64,000 nt of DNA from Streptococcus sp. S5 (GTDB lineage Bacteria; Bacillota; Bacilli; Lactobacillales; Streptococcaceae), in the NCBI RefSeq assembly GCF_034134805.1, contig NZ_CP139419.1, positions 1,860,001-1,924,000 on the forward strand, written 5' to 3'. The notes beneath the pieces were generated by a model. That model worked only from the letters and a program-made list of their open reading frames with translations, made no database searches and had not been told where the DNA came from. Positions 23,812 through 31,439 of this stretch are shown in pieces. The translations under genes were made by a program, and so were the position numbers. The stretch's first letter is position 1, and every line of letters begins with the position of its first letter.

Positions 23812-23840
23812 CTTATTCATAAAATTTTACAATTCATATT

Positions 23841-23978
23841 TTAAAATTTTACAGAATATAATTCTCCAGGATCAAAGCCTAAAGGGGCGGGAGCGGGATT
23901 TATCGATGGTTTACCAACAATAACTAATAAACCCGCTAATAAAACTGCGACAACAAACTTTTTAGTTGCTTTCTTCAT
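23841..23978 (-). CDS. Small secreted peptide, candidate PapR-like pheromone precursor
   Basis: A 45-residue gene below the usual annotation size. It starts MKKATKKFVVAVLLAGLLVI (Lys-rich start, then a hydrophobic core: an export signal) and ends FDPGELYSVKF. The layout, a short exported peptide directly downstream of a PlcR-like regulator with a potential signalling sequence at its very C terminus, parallels PapR of Bacillus cereus and PhrA-type peptides of pneumococci. AAAGGGG precedes the ATG, and a consensus promoter lies upstream. Pheromone function is inference; a small bacteriocin or immunity peptide is an alternative. Confidence 0.6.
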   Translation of the reverse strand: MKKATKKFVVAVLLAGLLVIVGKPSINPAPAPLGFDPGELYSVKF

Positions 23979-24010
23979 ATCTTGCAACCCCTTTCATATT
24001 CCTTGATTGT

Positions 24011-24039
24011 ATTCTATCACGCAGAAAATTATTTGTCAA
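24011..24039 (-). promoter_or_regulatory. Promoter of the small peptide gene
   Basis: Minus strand TTGACA, 17 bp, TAGAAT, about 35 bp before the peptide ATG. Confidence 0.75.
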
Positions 24040-24181
24040 TTGTATTTATAAAGATTTTTTTATTTTATTTTTTTATTATGAATATGTTTATTTTAACCGT
24101 AGAAATAACTCGTTTCATGAGAGATGTTATAATAAATGCATATAAAAAACAACACAGTAAAGACTGAGTTGTCTATAACAA

Positions 24182-25054
24182 TTATGCTGGGAATGTTTCA
24201 TTGATAAAACGCTCAAGGTCTAAAGCCATCTTATCATTTCCCTCTAGCAGGTATGCACGCTGCGCTGTTACAAAGTACTGTTTAACGGCATCTTTATGGG
24301 CAAAACCTTCACTAACATTCCCAAGTAAACAGTAAAGATTAGCTAAACAGTAGAAACTATTATTTTTGAGACAAATACCAATCGTTTCAAAAGTCTCACT
24401 TATCGCTCTCTCTGTTTGCTGGTTTAACCATAGATACCGACAAAAGTTATACCGACATTTAATCAGAATTTCAAGTTCATCAATTGTCCGAACCTTAACA
24501 CTCTTAAAAAGATTGGTCATGCGATTATAGACTTCTTCAAATTTTGAGAGTTCATCCGTCTGAAAGTAAAAGTGTAATAAACTATTTGAGATATTCAAAT
24601 ATTCCCAATCATATTCGCTATATTTTGACAAAATAGCTTCTAATTTTTTGATCGCTTCATTCTGTTTAAGGTCATGGTTAAACAACACAATAGCCTCTAT
24701 CCACTGAAGGTATAACTGATCGGAGAGAGGGAGTTTTACTGTCTTCGCAGCTTCTAACTCATAGATATATTTTAGTGAATCATAATCTCGTAAGTCTAAG
24801 AATTTCTTAGATACAGCACGAAATTGAGTCAAAAACTCCGATTCGACATGGATATCCTCGTCAAAAAAGTAGTCCATTGATACATTTAGCTTTTTTGCAA
24901 GGGCATATATTAAGTCTGAGCCAGGACTATAGTCTGCATCTCGCTCAATTTTACTGATTTGGGCCTGTTCACAGATACCAGCAGCCAATTCAACCTGAGA
25001 CAAATTCAGTTCTTTTCTCCGACTACGCATTCGGCTCGCCAATAGTTTCCCCAT
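24182..25054 (-). CDS. PlcR/TprA-like peptide-responsive transcriptional regulator
   Basis: A 290-residue RRNPP-type regulator. Residues 5-65 form an XRE DNA-binding domain (MRSRRKELNLSQVELAAGI, then QAQISKIERD), and residues 75-285 consist of TPR-like helical pairs that would bind a peptide. It resembles PlcR of Bacillus and TprA of pneumococcus more than Rgg proteins. It is the first gene upstream of the small peptide gene and the lactococcin cluster, on the same strand. Quorum control of the bacteriocin is inferred from this context. Confidence 0.8.
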   Translation of the reverse strand: MGKLLASRMRSRRKELNLSQVELAAGICEQAQISKIERDADYSPGSDLIYALAKKLNVSMDYFFDEDIHVESEFLTQFRAVSKKFLDLRDYDSLKYIYELEAAKTVKLPLSDQLYLQWIEAIVLFNHDLKQNEAIKKLEAILSKYSEYDWEYLNISNSLLHFYFQTDELSKFEEVYNRMTNLFKSVKVRTIDELEILIKCRYNFCRYLWLNQQTERAISETFETIGICLKNNSFYCLANLYCLLGNVSEGFAHKDAVKQYFVTAQRAYLLEGNDKMALDLERFINETFPA

Positions 25055-25136
25055 ATGGCCACCTCTATTCTATGTAATATTTATCTTTATATCACAAATT
25101 ATAACATTATGACTTTTATTTTTCAATTATTCATAC

Positions 25137-25331
25137 TCACCTAAAATCAAAAACTAATCCAACTTCTATGAACAATAGTACTGTCCAATGCAAGCTCCTA
25201 ATCACTTCTTGCAACTTATCAATGACTTCATTGAGAGTTTTAAACATCTTGTTCTTGAACCCTCGCTTCCGAATCTCTGCCCAGACTTGCTCAAGAGGTA
25301 AATTCTTATCCCCAAATTCATGGAATTTCAT
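25137..25331 (-). pseudogene. IS630-like transposase C-terminal fragment
   Basis: Sixty-four codons. LPLEQVWAEIRKRGFKNK followed by FKTLNEVIDKLQEVIRSL resembles the end of IS630-type DDE transposases (the NPxExxW-type motif with its Glu). No catalytic Asp residues or N terminus are present. It separates the lactococcin cluster from the RiPP cluster. Confidence 0.5.
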
Positions 25332-25474
25332 ATTTCAACTCCTTACTGTAGGACTTTCACTAGCTACATCCCTAGTTTGATGTTATTGTACTGATATTTT
25401 TAGACAGAGTTTTTATTATCCAACCTACAAAAAAGAGAGAACTTGCCACTCCTTTCTGAAACCTATACCTCCAC

Positions 25475-27016
25475 CTATTTCTCCAGTTTTATCACCTTAT
25501 CATAGCGCTTCAAGTCCTCTTCACTATAGTGATGAATCACTTCTACGAGTGTTTGAGGGAGCGAGAAGAGAAGTTGACTGATTTTCTCTTGATTTTTAAG
25601 GTCCAGATTGGCTTTGACTTCATCAGCTAGGATAAATTGGCGATTGTGATAGAGAGCACGTGCAATTTCTAACCGCTGCTTCTCACCGCCCGACAGAGTC
25701 TGGTTACTAGGGGTTTTGCTTTGAAGAGCTTTCAAACCAGTTTGTCGCAGGATTTCATCCATCTTTACGGAATCCAGTTCTTGTCCCAAAGCAATATTTT
25801 CCTCTAGGCTCAAACTATCAAAGATATGACTAGACTGGAGAATGTAGGCTCCTGCCTGATAAAGTTCATCCGAGGTTAGCTCTTGCCCATGGTAGCGAAT
25901 CCGACCATGACTGGGCTTAATTTCACCATAAATTAGGTTCAGTAAGGTGGTTTTCCCAGACCCACTTTCTCCGATAATAGCAATCTTTTCGCCTTCCTCA
26001 ATAGTTAGGTCACAAGGGGCTAGAATTTCTTGACCATCACGCACTACACTTACTTGCTTTAACTGGATAGGAAAGACAGAACCTTCGAGAACAGAAGGCA
26101 TTTCAAAGCCCACTCCCAGCAATTTTTGATATTTATCACAGAGAGACTTAGCTGATTTTCTAGTATTGATAAAATAAGACAACTCCTGAAATTGATAGCC
26201 AATATTATACGATACTAGGTAAATCCCTACAAAGCTGGCTGCAGATAGGTAGTTATAATAGGTCATGAAACCACCAATGACAATAGGCGCGACCGAGCAA
26301 AAAGCATCAATTCCATTGATAAAGAGACTATTTATTGTCCGTTGCTTCTCATAGGCGATTTCTTCCTTTAGAGTCTTATGCAAATCTTTAGAAAACAATT
26401 TGAAAAACAAACTTTGTCCCCGATAATACCGTATGGAACGAGCACCTGCGATCATATTGGTTGCTTGAGAGACATAGACTTGGTTCGCTAGGGACTTCTC
26501 CTTCGTAATTTCATCCAAACGTTTAGAGCCAATTCCACTACAAAGAGTAGGTATCGAATAAAAAACGATAAAGAGCAAGCCAAGATAAAAATTAGTCCAA
26601 AGAGCATAACAGATAGAGACGGTTGTAAATCCCAAAGAAGAAATGATAATAACAGTCGACTCAATATAATTATCTTCTAGCTGTTTTACATCATTTTCCA
26701 AGTCTGACAAAACTTCCTCATCCGCAATCCGACGACTATATAAGAAAGTCTGAAAGATATCCTTCTTAATACCCAACTTGAAGTCTGTCAGTACTCGTGC
26801 ATAGTAATAACGTTTCCCCGCCAAACCCAGCAAGAGAATCAAATTTCCAATAATCCCCCAAACCAAGACTTGCCATAGCAAATGCAACTGGTGATTGGTA
26901 AAACTAGAGACAATATACTGAATCAAAGCTGGTGTAATGATAGCCTCCAGCCAAGTAATCATAATCGCCACAAAATAGAAGAATAAGTGCTTCTTGGTTA
27001 CATAAGATCTAAGCAT
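25475..27016 (-). CDS. ABC exporter (fused membrane and ATPase domains) of the RiPP cluster
   Basis: A 513-residue half-transporter: six membrane helices in residues 1-290, then an ATPase domain with Walker A GESGSGKTT, signature LSGGEKQR and Walker B ILADEV (the usual Glu is present as DE). There is no N-terminal C39 peptidase domain, so it exports but does not itself cut the leader. Its start overlaps the radical SAM gene by 8 bp. It probably exports the matured peptide. Confidence 0.87.
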   Translation of the reverse strand: MLRSYVTKKHLFFYFVAIMITWLEAIITPALIQYIVSSFTNHQLHLLWQVLVWGIIGNLILLLGLAGKRYYYARVLTDFKLGIKKDIFQTFLYSRRIADEEVLSDLENDVKQLEDNYIESTVIIISSLGFTTVSICYALWTNFYLGLLFIVFYSIPTLCSGIGSKRLDEITKEKSLANQVYVSQATNMIAGARSIRYYRGQSLFFKLFSKDLHKTLKEEIAYEKQRTINSLFINGIDAFCSVAPIVIGGFMTYYNYLSAASFVGIYLVSYNIGYQFQELSYFINTRKSAKSLCDKYQKLLGVGFEMPSVLEGSVFPIQLKQVSVVRDGQEILAPCDLTIEEGEKIAIIGESGSGKTTLLNLIYGEIKPSHGRIRYHGQELTSDELYQAGAYILQSSHIFDSLSLEENIALGQELDSVKMDEILRQTGLKALQSKTPSNQTLSGGEKQRLEIARALYHNRQFILADEVKANLDLKNQEKISQLLFSLPQTLVEVIHHYSEEDLKRYDKVIKLEK

Positions 27017-28208
27017 AACGTATAAACCTCCTGAAATTATTTACCAACTTAGATAGTCGCTCTTTATCTCTAGAAAGGTATATAATTTGTTGTATGCAGT
27101 ATTCCATAAGTTCTGGCTTGTGGCATTCTATGAATTCTCCATTCTCGTTAATGACAGTGGAATAACCATCAATTACATTGGCAACACATTCTATACACAT
27201 ACCTCTACACCAGCAATCTTTACACTTAGAAAAATTATCCTTATTATTAAATGTTTCAACATTTGGACTATTATGGCTCCCCCAGAATCTAAAGCACAAC
27301 TTCTTACTTCCATCTACGTCAAAAGTAATTGTATTGGAAGGATCAATATCATCGCAGAAAGTATGGTTTGTACTCTTGTAAATCATAGATATTAAAACAT
27401 CGTATAAGATTGGGCTAATAAATGCTTTCTCATTACAATCAATTACATTCTGAATAGATGTATCTATAAAAGTTTTTCTTTCCGATAAACTTTTTTCCAT
27501 TTCTTTAACAATAAGTACTTTATTTTTACTGAAGACATCATTAACATTAAAATGAACATCCATCTCAGTAAAATATTTGAAAATAGCTTCTCTACTAATA
27601 CCATTTTTTTGATGAATACGAGTATACGTTGATGCAATTTCGAAATTATCATAATCAATACTTTTTAAATACTTAATGAATCTCAGAGTCTTTCTGTGAC
27701 TTCCTTTTCCCCTTAACCTATCATGAACAACCTCTGGTCCATCTAAACTAATTGTTAAAAATGGATGAAATTTATTTAACATATGCTTTACTCGATGATT
27801 CAAAACAGTACCATTAGTAACAGTCTCAACTTTTAATATATTTAAAAATTTAGATAATTTCTCAATAAAATATACAAACAACTCAATATTTAAAAAAGGC
27901 TCTCCTCCAAAAAGTATTAATCGATTAATTTGTTTTATTCCCTTACTTACAATTTCCTGAATTATCTTATCAGCAGTATCAAAATCCATTACTCGATTGT
28001 CCATGCCATAGTTTCCACCATCAGCATAACAGTACGAACACGATAGATTACAGCTATTTGAAATATTTATTACAACTTTCTTCAAGATTCCATCATCAAG
28101 ATTATCCAAAGTATTAGACGTATTTTTATATTCAGGTGAAGAAGACAAAGTAAAAGAAATGGAATCAAAATAATATGTACCAAAATCAGTATCAATTTTT
28201 TTAATCAT
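27009..28208 (-). CDS. Radical SAM / SPASM peptide maturase (sactionine-type)
   Basis: A 399-residue enzyme. The radical SAM cluster motif is CNLSCSYC (Cys 53, 57, 60) and the C-terminal Cys-rich SPASM-like region contains CKDCWCRGMCIEC near residues 330-345 for auxiliary clusters. LILFGGEPFLN (GGEP) and ETVTNGT are typical SAM-binding segments. Such enzymes install thioether or C-C crosslinks in RiPPs. The ATG at 28208, behind GAGG, is preferred over the upstream ATG at 28220, which has no ribosome binding site. Its substrate is the peptide gene 57 bp upstream. Confidence 0.9.
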   Translation of the reverse strand: MIKKIDTDFGTYYFDSISFTLSSSPEYKNTSNTLDNLDDGILKKVVINISNSCNLSCSYCYADGGNYGMDNRVMDFDTADKIIQEIVSKGIKQINRLILFGGEPFLNIELFVYFIEKLSKFLNILKVETVTNGTVLNHRVKHMLNKFHPFLTISLDGPEVVHDRLRGKGSHRKTLRFIKYLKSIDYDNFEIASTYTRIHQKNGISREAIFKYFTEMDVHFNVNDVFSKNKVLIVKEMEKSLSERKTFIDTSIQNVIDCNEKAFISPILYDVLISMIYKSTNHTFCDDIDPSNTITFDVDGSKKLCFRFWGSHNSPNVETFNNKDNFSKCKDCWCRGMCIECVANVIDGYSTVINENGEFIECHKPELMEYCIQQIIYLSRDKERLSKLVNNFRRFIRYA

Positions 28209-28232
28209 AGCAATCCTCATTAATGAAAACAG

Positions 28233-28257
28233 AGATGGGGAAATTTTTCCCCACCTC
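28233..28257 (-). terminator. Intra-operon hairpin between precursor and maturase genes
   Basis: On the minus strand AGGTGGGGAAA pairs with TTTCCCCATCT, followed by a weak T-run. It probably reduces read-through, giving excess precursor mRNA over enzyme mRNA. Confidence 0.6.
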
Positions 28258-28265
28258 GGAAGAAA

Positions 28266-28373
28266 CTATCGACCGCCACCACAAGAATGACTTGGTCCAC
28301 AGTTATTATTAACAACATAACCTTGATCAAACTCTAAAAGATCTTCAAGGTTAATAACTTGTAGTTCTTCCAT
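28266..28373 (-). CDS. RiPP precursor peptide, streptosactin (GGG) type
   Basis: A 35-residue peptide. The leader starts MEELQVINLEDLLEFDQGYV and the core ends CGPSHSCGGGR, with two Cys, a central Ser-His-Ser and the terminal GGG that names one subfamily of streptococcal radical-SAM RiPPs; streptosactin is the studied member. There GGG-type precursors receive Cys-to-alpha-carbon thioether links. GGAGGTGAAAATA gives strong translation. It is first in the operon precursor, radical SAM, exporter, and its promoter carries an Rgg box. Family assignment relies on motif recall. Confidence 0.8.
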   Translation of the reverse strand: MEELQVINLEDLLEFDQGYVVNNNCGPSHSCGGGR

Positions 28374-28432
28374 TATTTTCACCTCCTATGTTTTATATAG
28401 ATATCATATTACCATTTTAGGAGCGCTATAAA

Positions 28433-28452
28433 AAATTCCCTTATACACAATT
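28433..28452 (-). promoter_or_regulatory. Rgg box of the precursor operon
   Basis: AATTGTGTATAAGGGAATTT on the minus strand, identical to the box before the SHP gene. The -10 box TAATAT follows 21 bp downstream in both layouts (TTATAT for shp). Confidence 0.75.
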
Positions 28453-29312
28453 TATTCTAAATCGTTCAACACTTGTTCTAAATGATGTTCAAACGTACAT
28501 GCTAACTGTTGACTATTTACTAATTTCATTGTTGCGATACATTTTCTCATCTCAATTAAAGCATATTGATTATGAGTTTTCTTTAAATCGTACAAATTTT
28601 TCGCATAATGAAACACTAGTTTTTCATAAATTTCAGTTTCTGAGAAGTTACAAAATTTTAGTTGTTTTTCAAAATAAAGAGCATCTATTAGCTCGTTTCG
28701 TTCAATACATGTTATATAGGCATTTAACAACATGGTCGATAGTAAACGACGATTATTTGGAATATCTCTATAAAATTCAGAGCGATGGCACATTTCTTTT
28801 GATAAAACCATCATAGTTTCATGATTTAAAACATCTAATGTATTCATAAACAACAACAATTCATAACACCCCCAGTATTCTACAGAAAATAAGTACTCAC
28901 TGATAAAACTAATATCTTGATCTGTCACATAGATCTTTCCTGATAAGTCCTGTAAACGAATCTTAACCAAAATCGTATTTAGCTCATAAAAAGGGCCTTT
29001 CTTCTTTTTATTTTCCAACAAACTAATCAGTAAATTTTCCATACCAACGATATCTCGCTTTGCTACTAATAAACGAATTTTCTCTAACAATTCATTAAAG
29101 TCATCTCTATGAAAATCGCGCGCTGCGTATATAAATTCTTCAATTGGCATATTAATTGCTTCAAGTGCTAAAATGAATTTTGTAATAGTTAAGTCAGCTT
29201 CTTCATGCTCAAACCTTGACAGGTGAGAACTTGATACTCCACATTTAGAAACATCTTTTAGTGACAGTCCTCTTGATTCTCTAAATTTTTTAAAAATTTT
29301 TCCGTATTTCAT
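28452..29312 (-). CDS. rgg: Rgg-family regulator of the RiPP cluster
   Basis: A 286-residue Rgg protein: N-terminal XRE domain (KYGKIFKKFRESRGLSLKDV, then VSSSHLSRFEHEEADL) and C-terminal helical repeat domain that would bind a short hydrophobic pheromone. It is divergent from an SHP gene 92 bp away, the classic rgg-shp layout, and its own 3' end overlaps the Rgg box of the precursor operon. It most likely activates shp and the RiPP operon when pheromone accumulates. Confidence 0.9.
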   Translation of the reverse strand: MKYGKIFKKFRESRGLSLKDVSKCGVSSSHLSRFEHEEADLTITKFILALEAINMPIEEFIYAARDFHRDDFNELLEKIRLLVAKRDIVGMENLLISLLENKKKKGPFYELNTILVKIRLQDLSGKIYVTDQDISFISEYLFSVEYWGCYELLLFMNTLDVLNHETMMVLSKEMCHRSEFYRDIPNNRRLLSTMLLNAYITCIERNELIDALYFEKQLKFCNFSETEIYEKLVFHYAKNLYDLKKTHNQYALIEMRKCIATMKLVNSQQLACTFEHHLEQVLNDLE

Positions 29313-29327
29313 TTAAAGTACCTCTTA

Positions 29328-29347
29328 AATTGTGTATAAGGGAATTT
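29328..29347 (+). promoter_or_regulatory. Rgg box of the SHP gene
   Basis: AATTGTGTATAAGGGAATTT, an exact 20-bp match to the precursor-operon box, with TTATAT 21 bp downstream (29369-29374). Confidence 0.75.
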
Positions 29348-29404
29348 ATTACAATATCTTGAATAACATTATATCATAGGAGAAAAAGAAAAGAGGTTGC
29401 TATT

Positions 29405-29476
29405 ATGAATAAAAAATTATTTTTTTACTTATCTTTAGTAATACTTGGAGGAATCATAGTTATAGGAGTTGGATAA
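29405..29476 (+). CDS. shp: SHP short hydrophobic peptide pheromone precursor
   Basis: A 23-residue peptide, MNKKLFFYLSLVILGG then IIVIGVG, too short for normal gene calling. It has the basic start, hydrophobic body and C-terminal pheromone-like tail GGIIVIGVG of streptococcal SHPs (compare EGIIVIVVG of S. thermophilus, from memory). AAAAGAGG lies upstream. Divergent from rgg. After secretion and cleavage, the C-terminal 8-9 residues would be reimported by an oligopeptide permease to bind Rgg. Confidence 0.88.
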   Translation: MNKKLFFYLSLVILGGIIVIGVG

Positions 29477-29492
29477 TTTCACTCTCTTATAA

Positions 29493-29670
29493 AAAGAGGC
29501 TGGGACAAAAGTCCTAGCCTCTCAATTGTCTTTGGATTGTCAGCAATACGTAGTGGTTGAGTGGGCTCTACTACGCTGATTTCATCAGCTTTTACAGCCC
29601 TACTCAACTGTGCGGAGGTGGGACGATGAAATCGAATTCTAACGAATTACCGATTTCTGTCCCACTCTCT
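29493..29670. repeat. ~180-bp MITE-like intergenic repeat, copy 2
   Basis: Near-identical to 711-889, placed directly after the shp gene. Its left hairpin may serve as the shp terminator. Its presence both in the core and in the mobile element shows it moves or is maintained across the genome. Confidence 0.7.
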
Positions 29671-29752
29671 TTTTATAGTGTTTGACGTGCAAATAAATTA
29701 ACCTAACGAAAACTATCTTTTTAAAATCAATTATTTTAAGGGTCTTTTTTAT

Positions 29753-30814
29753 ATGATAAATTGCAAGAATAAGTGCAACATTTACTTGAACTCATCCTCT
29801 AGAGCTTCACAAGCAGTTCTGTAAGCTAAACATTTTCGTGGTCGGTGATTGATATCAAATAAAGCCTTGTTCAAATCCTCATCAGAGATAACGGCTAAAT
29901 CTGTTTTCTTTGGGAAATATTCTCTTAGTAAGCCATTTGCGTTTTCATTGCTTCCTCTCTGCCAGGAAGAATAGGCGTCCGCAAAGAAAAAGGGAATTCC
30001 TAAGTTCTCCACCAGAGGATAGCAGGCAAACTCTTTTCCCCCTGTCTGAAGTGAAGGTTTTAAGAGCCTCTTTTGGAAATAGCCTACAAAGTTGTTCGAT
30101 AGCTGAAAACATGGCTTGGGCTGTTCTATCTGGTATCTTGAAAGCTAAGTAAAAACGAGTTTTTCGCTCTAGAAAGGTCGCTAAACAGCCCTTACTTTTG
30201 CCTCTGGAAGACACCACAGTATCGAGCTCCCAGTGGCCAAAAGTCTCACGATTCCTGACCTCTTTAGGACGTTTGGCAATCGACGTGCCAATCCTAAATG
30301 CCCCACGTGTTTCTTTGGGCTGTCGACTTTTTCCCTTTCGGCGCAGGACGCTTAAATCCAGATCAATCAAACCAGCATAGAGCCAGTTATAGATGGTTTT
30401 AAAAGCTACCATTGGCTTTTGTTCAAGCTGATAGCGACCACAAATCTGTTCAGGTGACCAAGAGGCTTTTAACCCCTTCTCAATTTCCTTTTTCAACTTT
30501 GGTGTCAAACAAGACTTCCGACCCTTTTGCTTAGCCCTGTGGTCGTACTGTTCCTGTGCTAAGACGGCGTAGTAACCATTTTGGCATCGTCTTAACTCTC
30601 TTGAAATGGTAGACTTATGAAAGTCAAGTTTACTTGCAATTTGGCAAGATTTTAAACCTAAATCCAAGTAAGTTTCTATCTTTATTCGGTCGGTTATGGT
30701 AAGATGGGAGTAGCTCATAGTTTTTCCTCGGGTTCTGTTTGTGCGGTTACTTACAGTTTACACCAATGAAACGCTATGAGTTTTTTTGTTGCACTATATT
30801 TTACAATTTATCAT
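29753..30814. mobile_element. IS30-family insertion sequence
   Basis: A 1062-bp element with 27-bp imperfect terminal inverted repeats (29753-29779 and 30788-30814; outer part ATGATAAATTG at both ends). It holds one frameshifted transposase gene. It inserted between the RiPP cluster and the surface-protein region. Confidence 0.8.
29782..30718 (-). pseudogene. IS30-family transposase, frameshifted
   Basis: Two overlapping frames. The first (from 30718) has the N-terminal HTH (MSYSHLTITDRIKIETYLDL), a second HTH and the first catalytic residue region FGHWELDTVVSS; the frame is lost near 30010-30040 right after FTSDRGK. The second frame continues ENLGIPFFFADAYSSWQRGS and NENANGLLREYFPK, with the catalytic Glu in NENANG. 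Together about 310 residues, a normal IS30 length, so a small indel has probably inactivated it. Confidence 0.8.
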
Positions 30815-30925
30815 TTGATAAAATCTCAATAAAAAAGACTTAGAATCATGTTAACAATAACATTAATTCCAAATCCTTTTATTATTTATCTTCTAACTAT
30901 ATTTAAGATAGATACTTAAATTATA

Positions 30926-31297
30926 TTACTGTTTTTCAAAAGTTCCGTCTGCTACACGAAAATCACTGTTAACAGTTTCAATTGAATTAAATTGAATCTT
31001 TAAATATTTTACTTCTTTTTCGTCTTTTCCAGGTAATTCAGCTTTAGCACTCGCTGCACTAGAAACCTTTAATTTGACGTATTTCCCAGCAATTTTCCAA
31101 GTACCATCTCTAGATTCGTCTTTATTATTTGTTACTTCTAATGTTTTATCGCTATTGAAAACGATAGTTGAATCGTGTTTACTATCATACCAAGTACCAA
31201 TAATTTGCTTCTCTGGTCCTGAATTTTGATTCAAGAAAAAGAATACCCCACCGGCAACCGCAAGTACTAAAACAACTAAAGCAATAATTTTTTTCAT
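30926..31297 (-). CDS. Membrane-anchored small secreted protein
   Basis: A 123-residue protein with an N-terminal signal/anchor helix (MKKIIALVVLVLAVAGGVFF) and an extracellular beta-rich domain: IIGTWYDSKHDSTIVFNSD and DGTWKIAGKYVKLKV, a lipocalin-like DUF pattern of paired GTW motifs. No lipobox Cys is present. It stands alone downstream of the large surface protein. Function unknown. Confidence 0.7.
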   Translation of the reverse strand: MKKIIALVVLVLAVAGGVFFFLNQNSGPEKQIIGTWYDSKHDSTIVFNSDKTLEVTNNKDESRDGTWKIAGKYVKLKVSSAASAKAELPGKDEKEVKYLKIQFNSIETVNSDFRVADGTFEKQ

Positions 31298-31439
31298 TAT
31301 TTTTCCTCCTATAAATATCTAAAGATATTTATTATTTTTTTCATATACCTAGTTTCACTAAAATCATTAGTAAAAAATCAAATTTTGAATGATAAACTTT
31401 TATTCACTACTACAATAAGAAATACTTAACCAGCTTTTA

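Noticed and set aside
23982..24167. 61-codon plus-strand hydrophobic ORF between the PlcR-like gene and the peptide gene
   Set aside because: It runs antisense through the peptide gene's promoter, lacks a ribosome binding site and has the composition of random AT-rich DNA.
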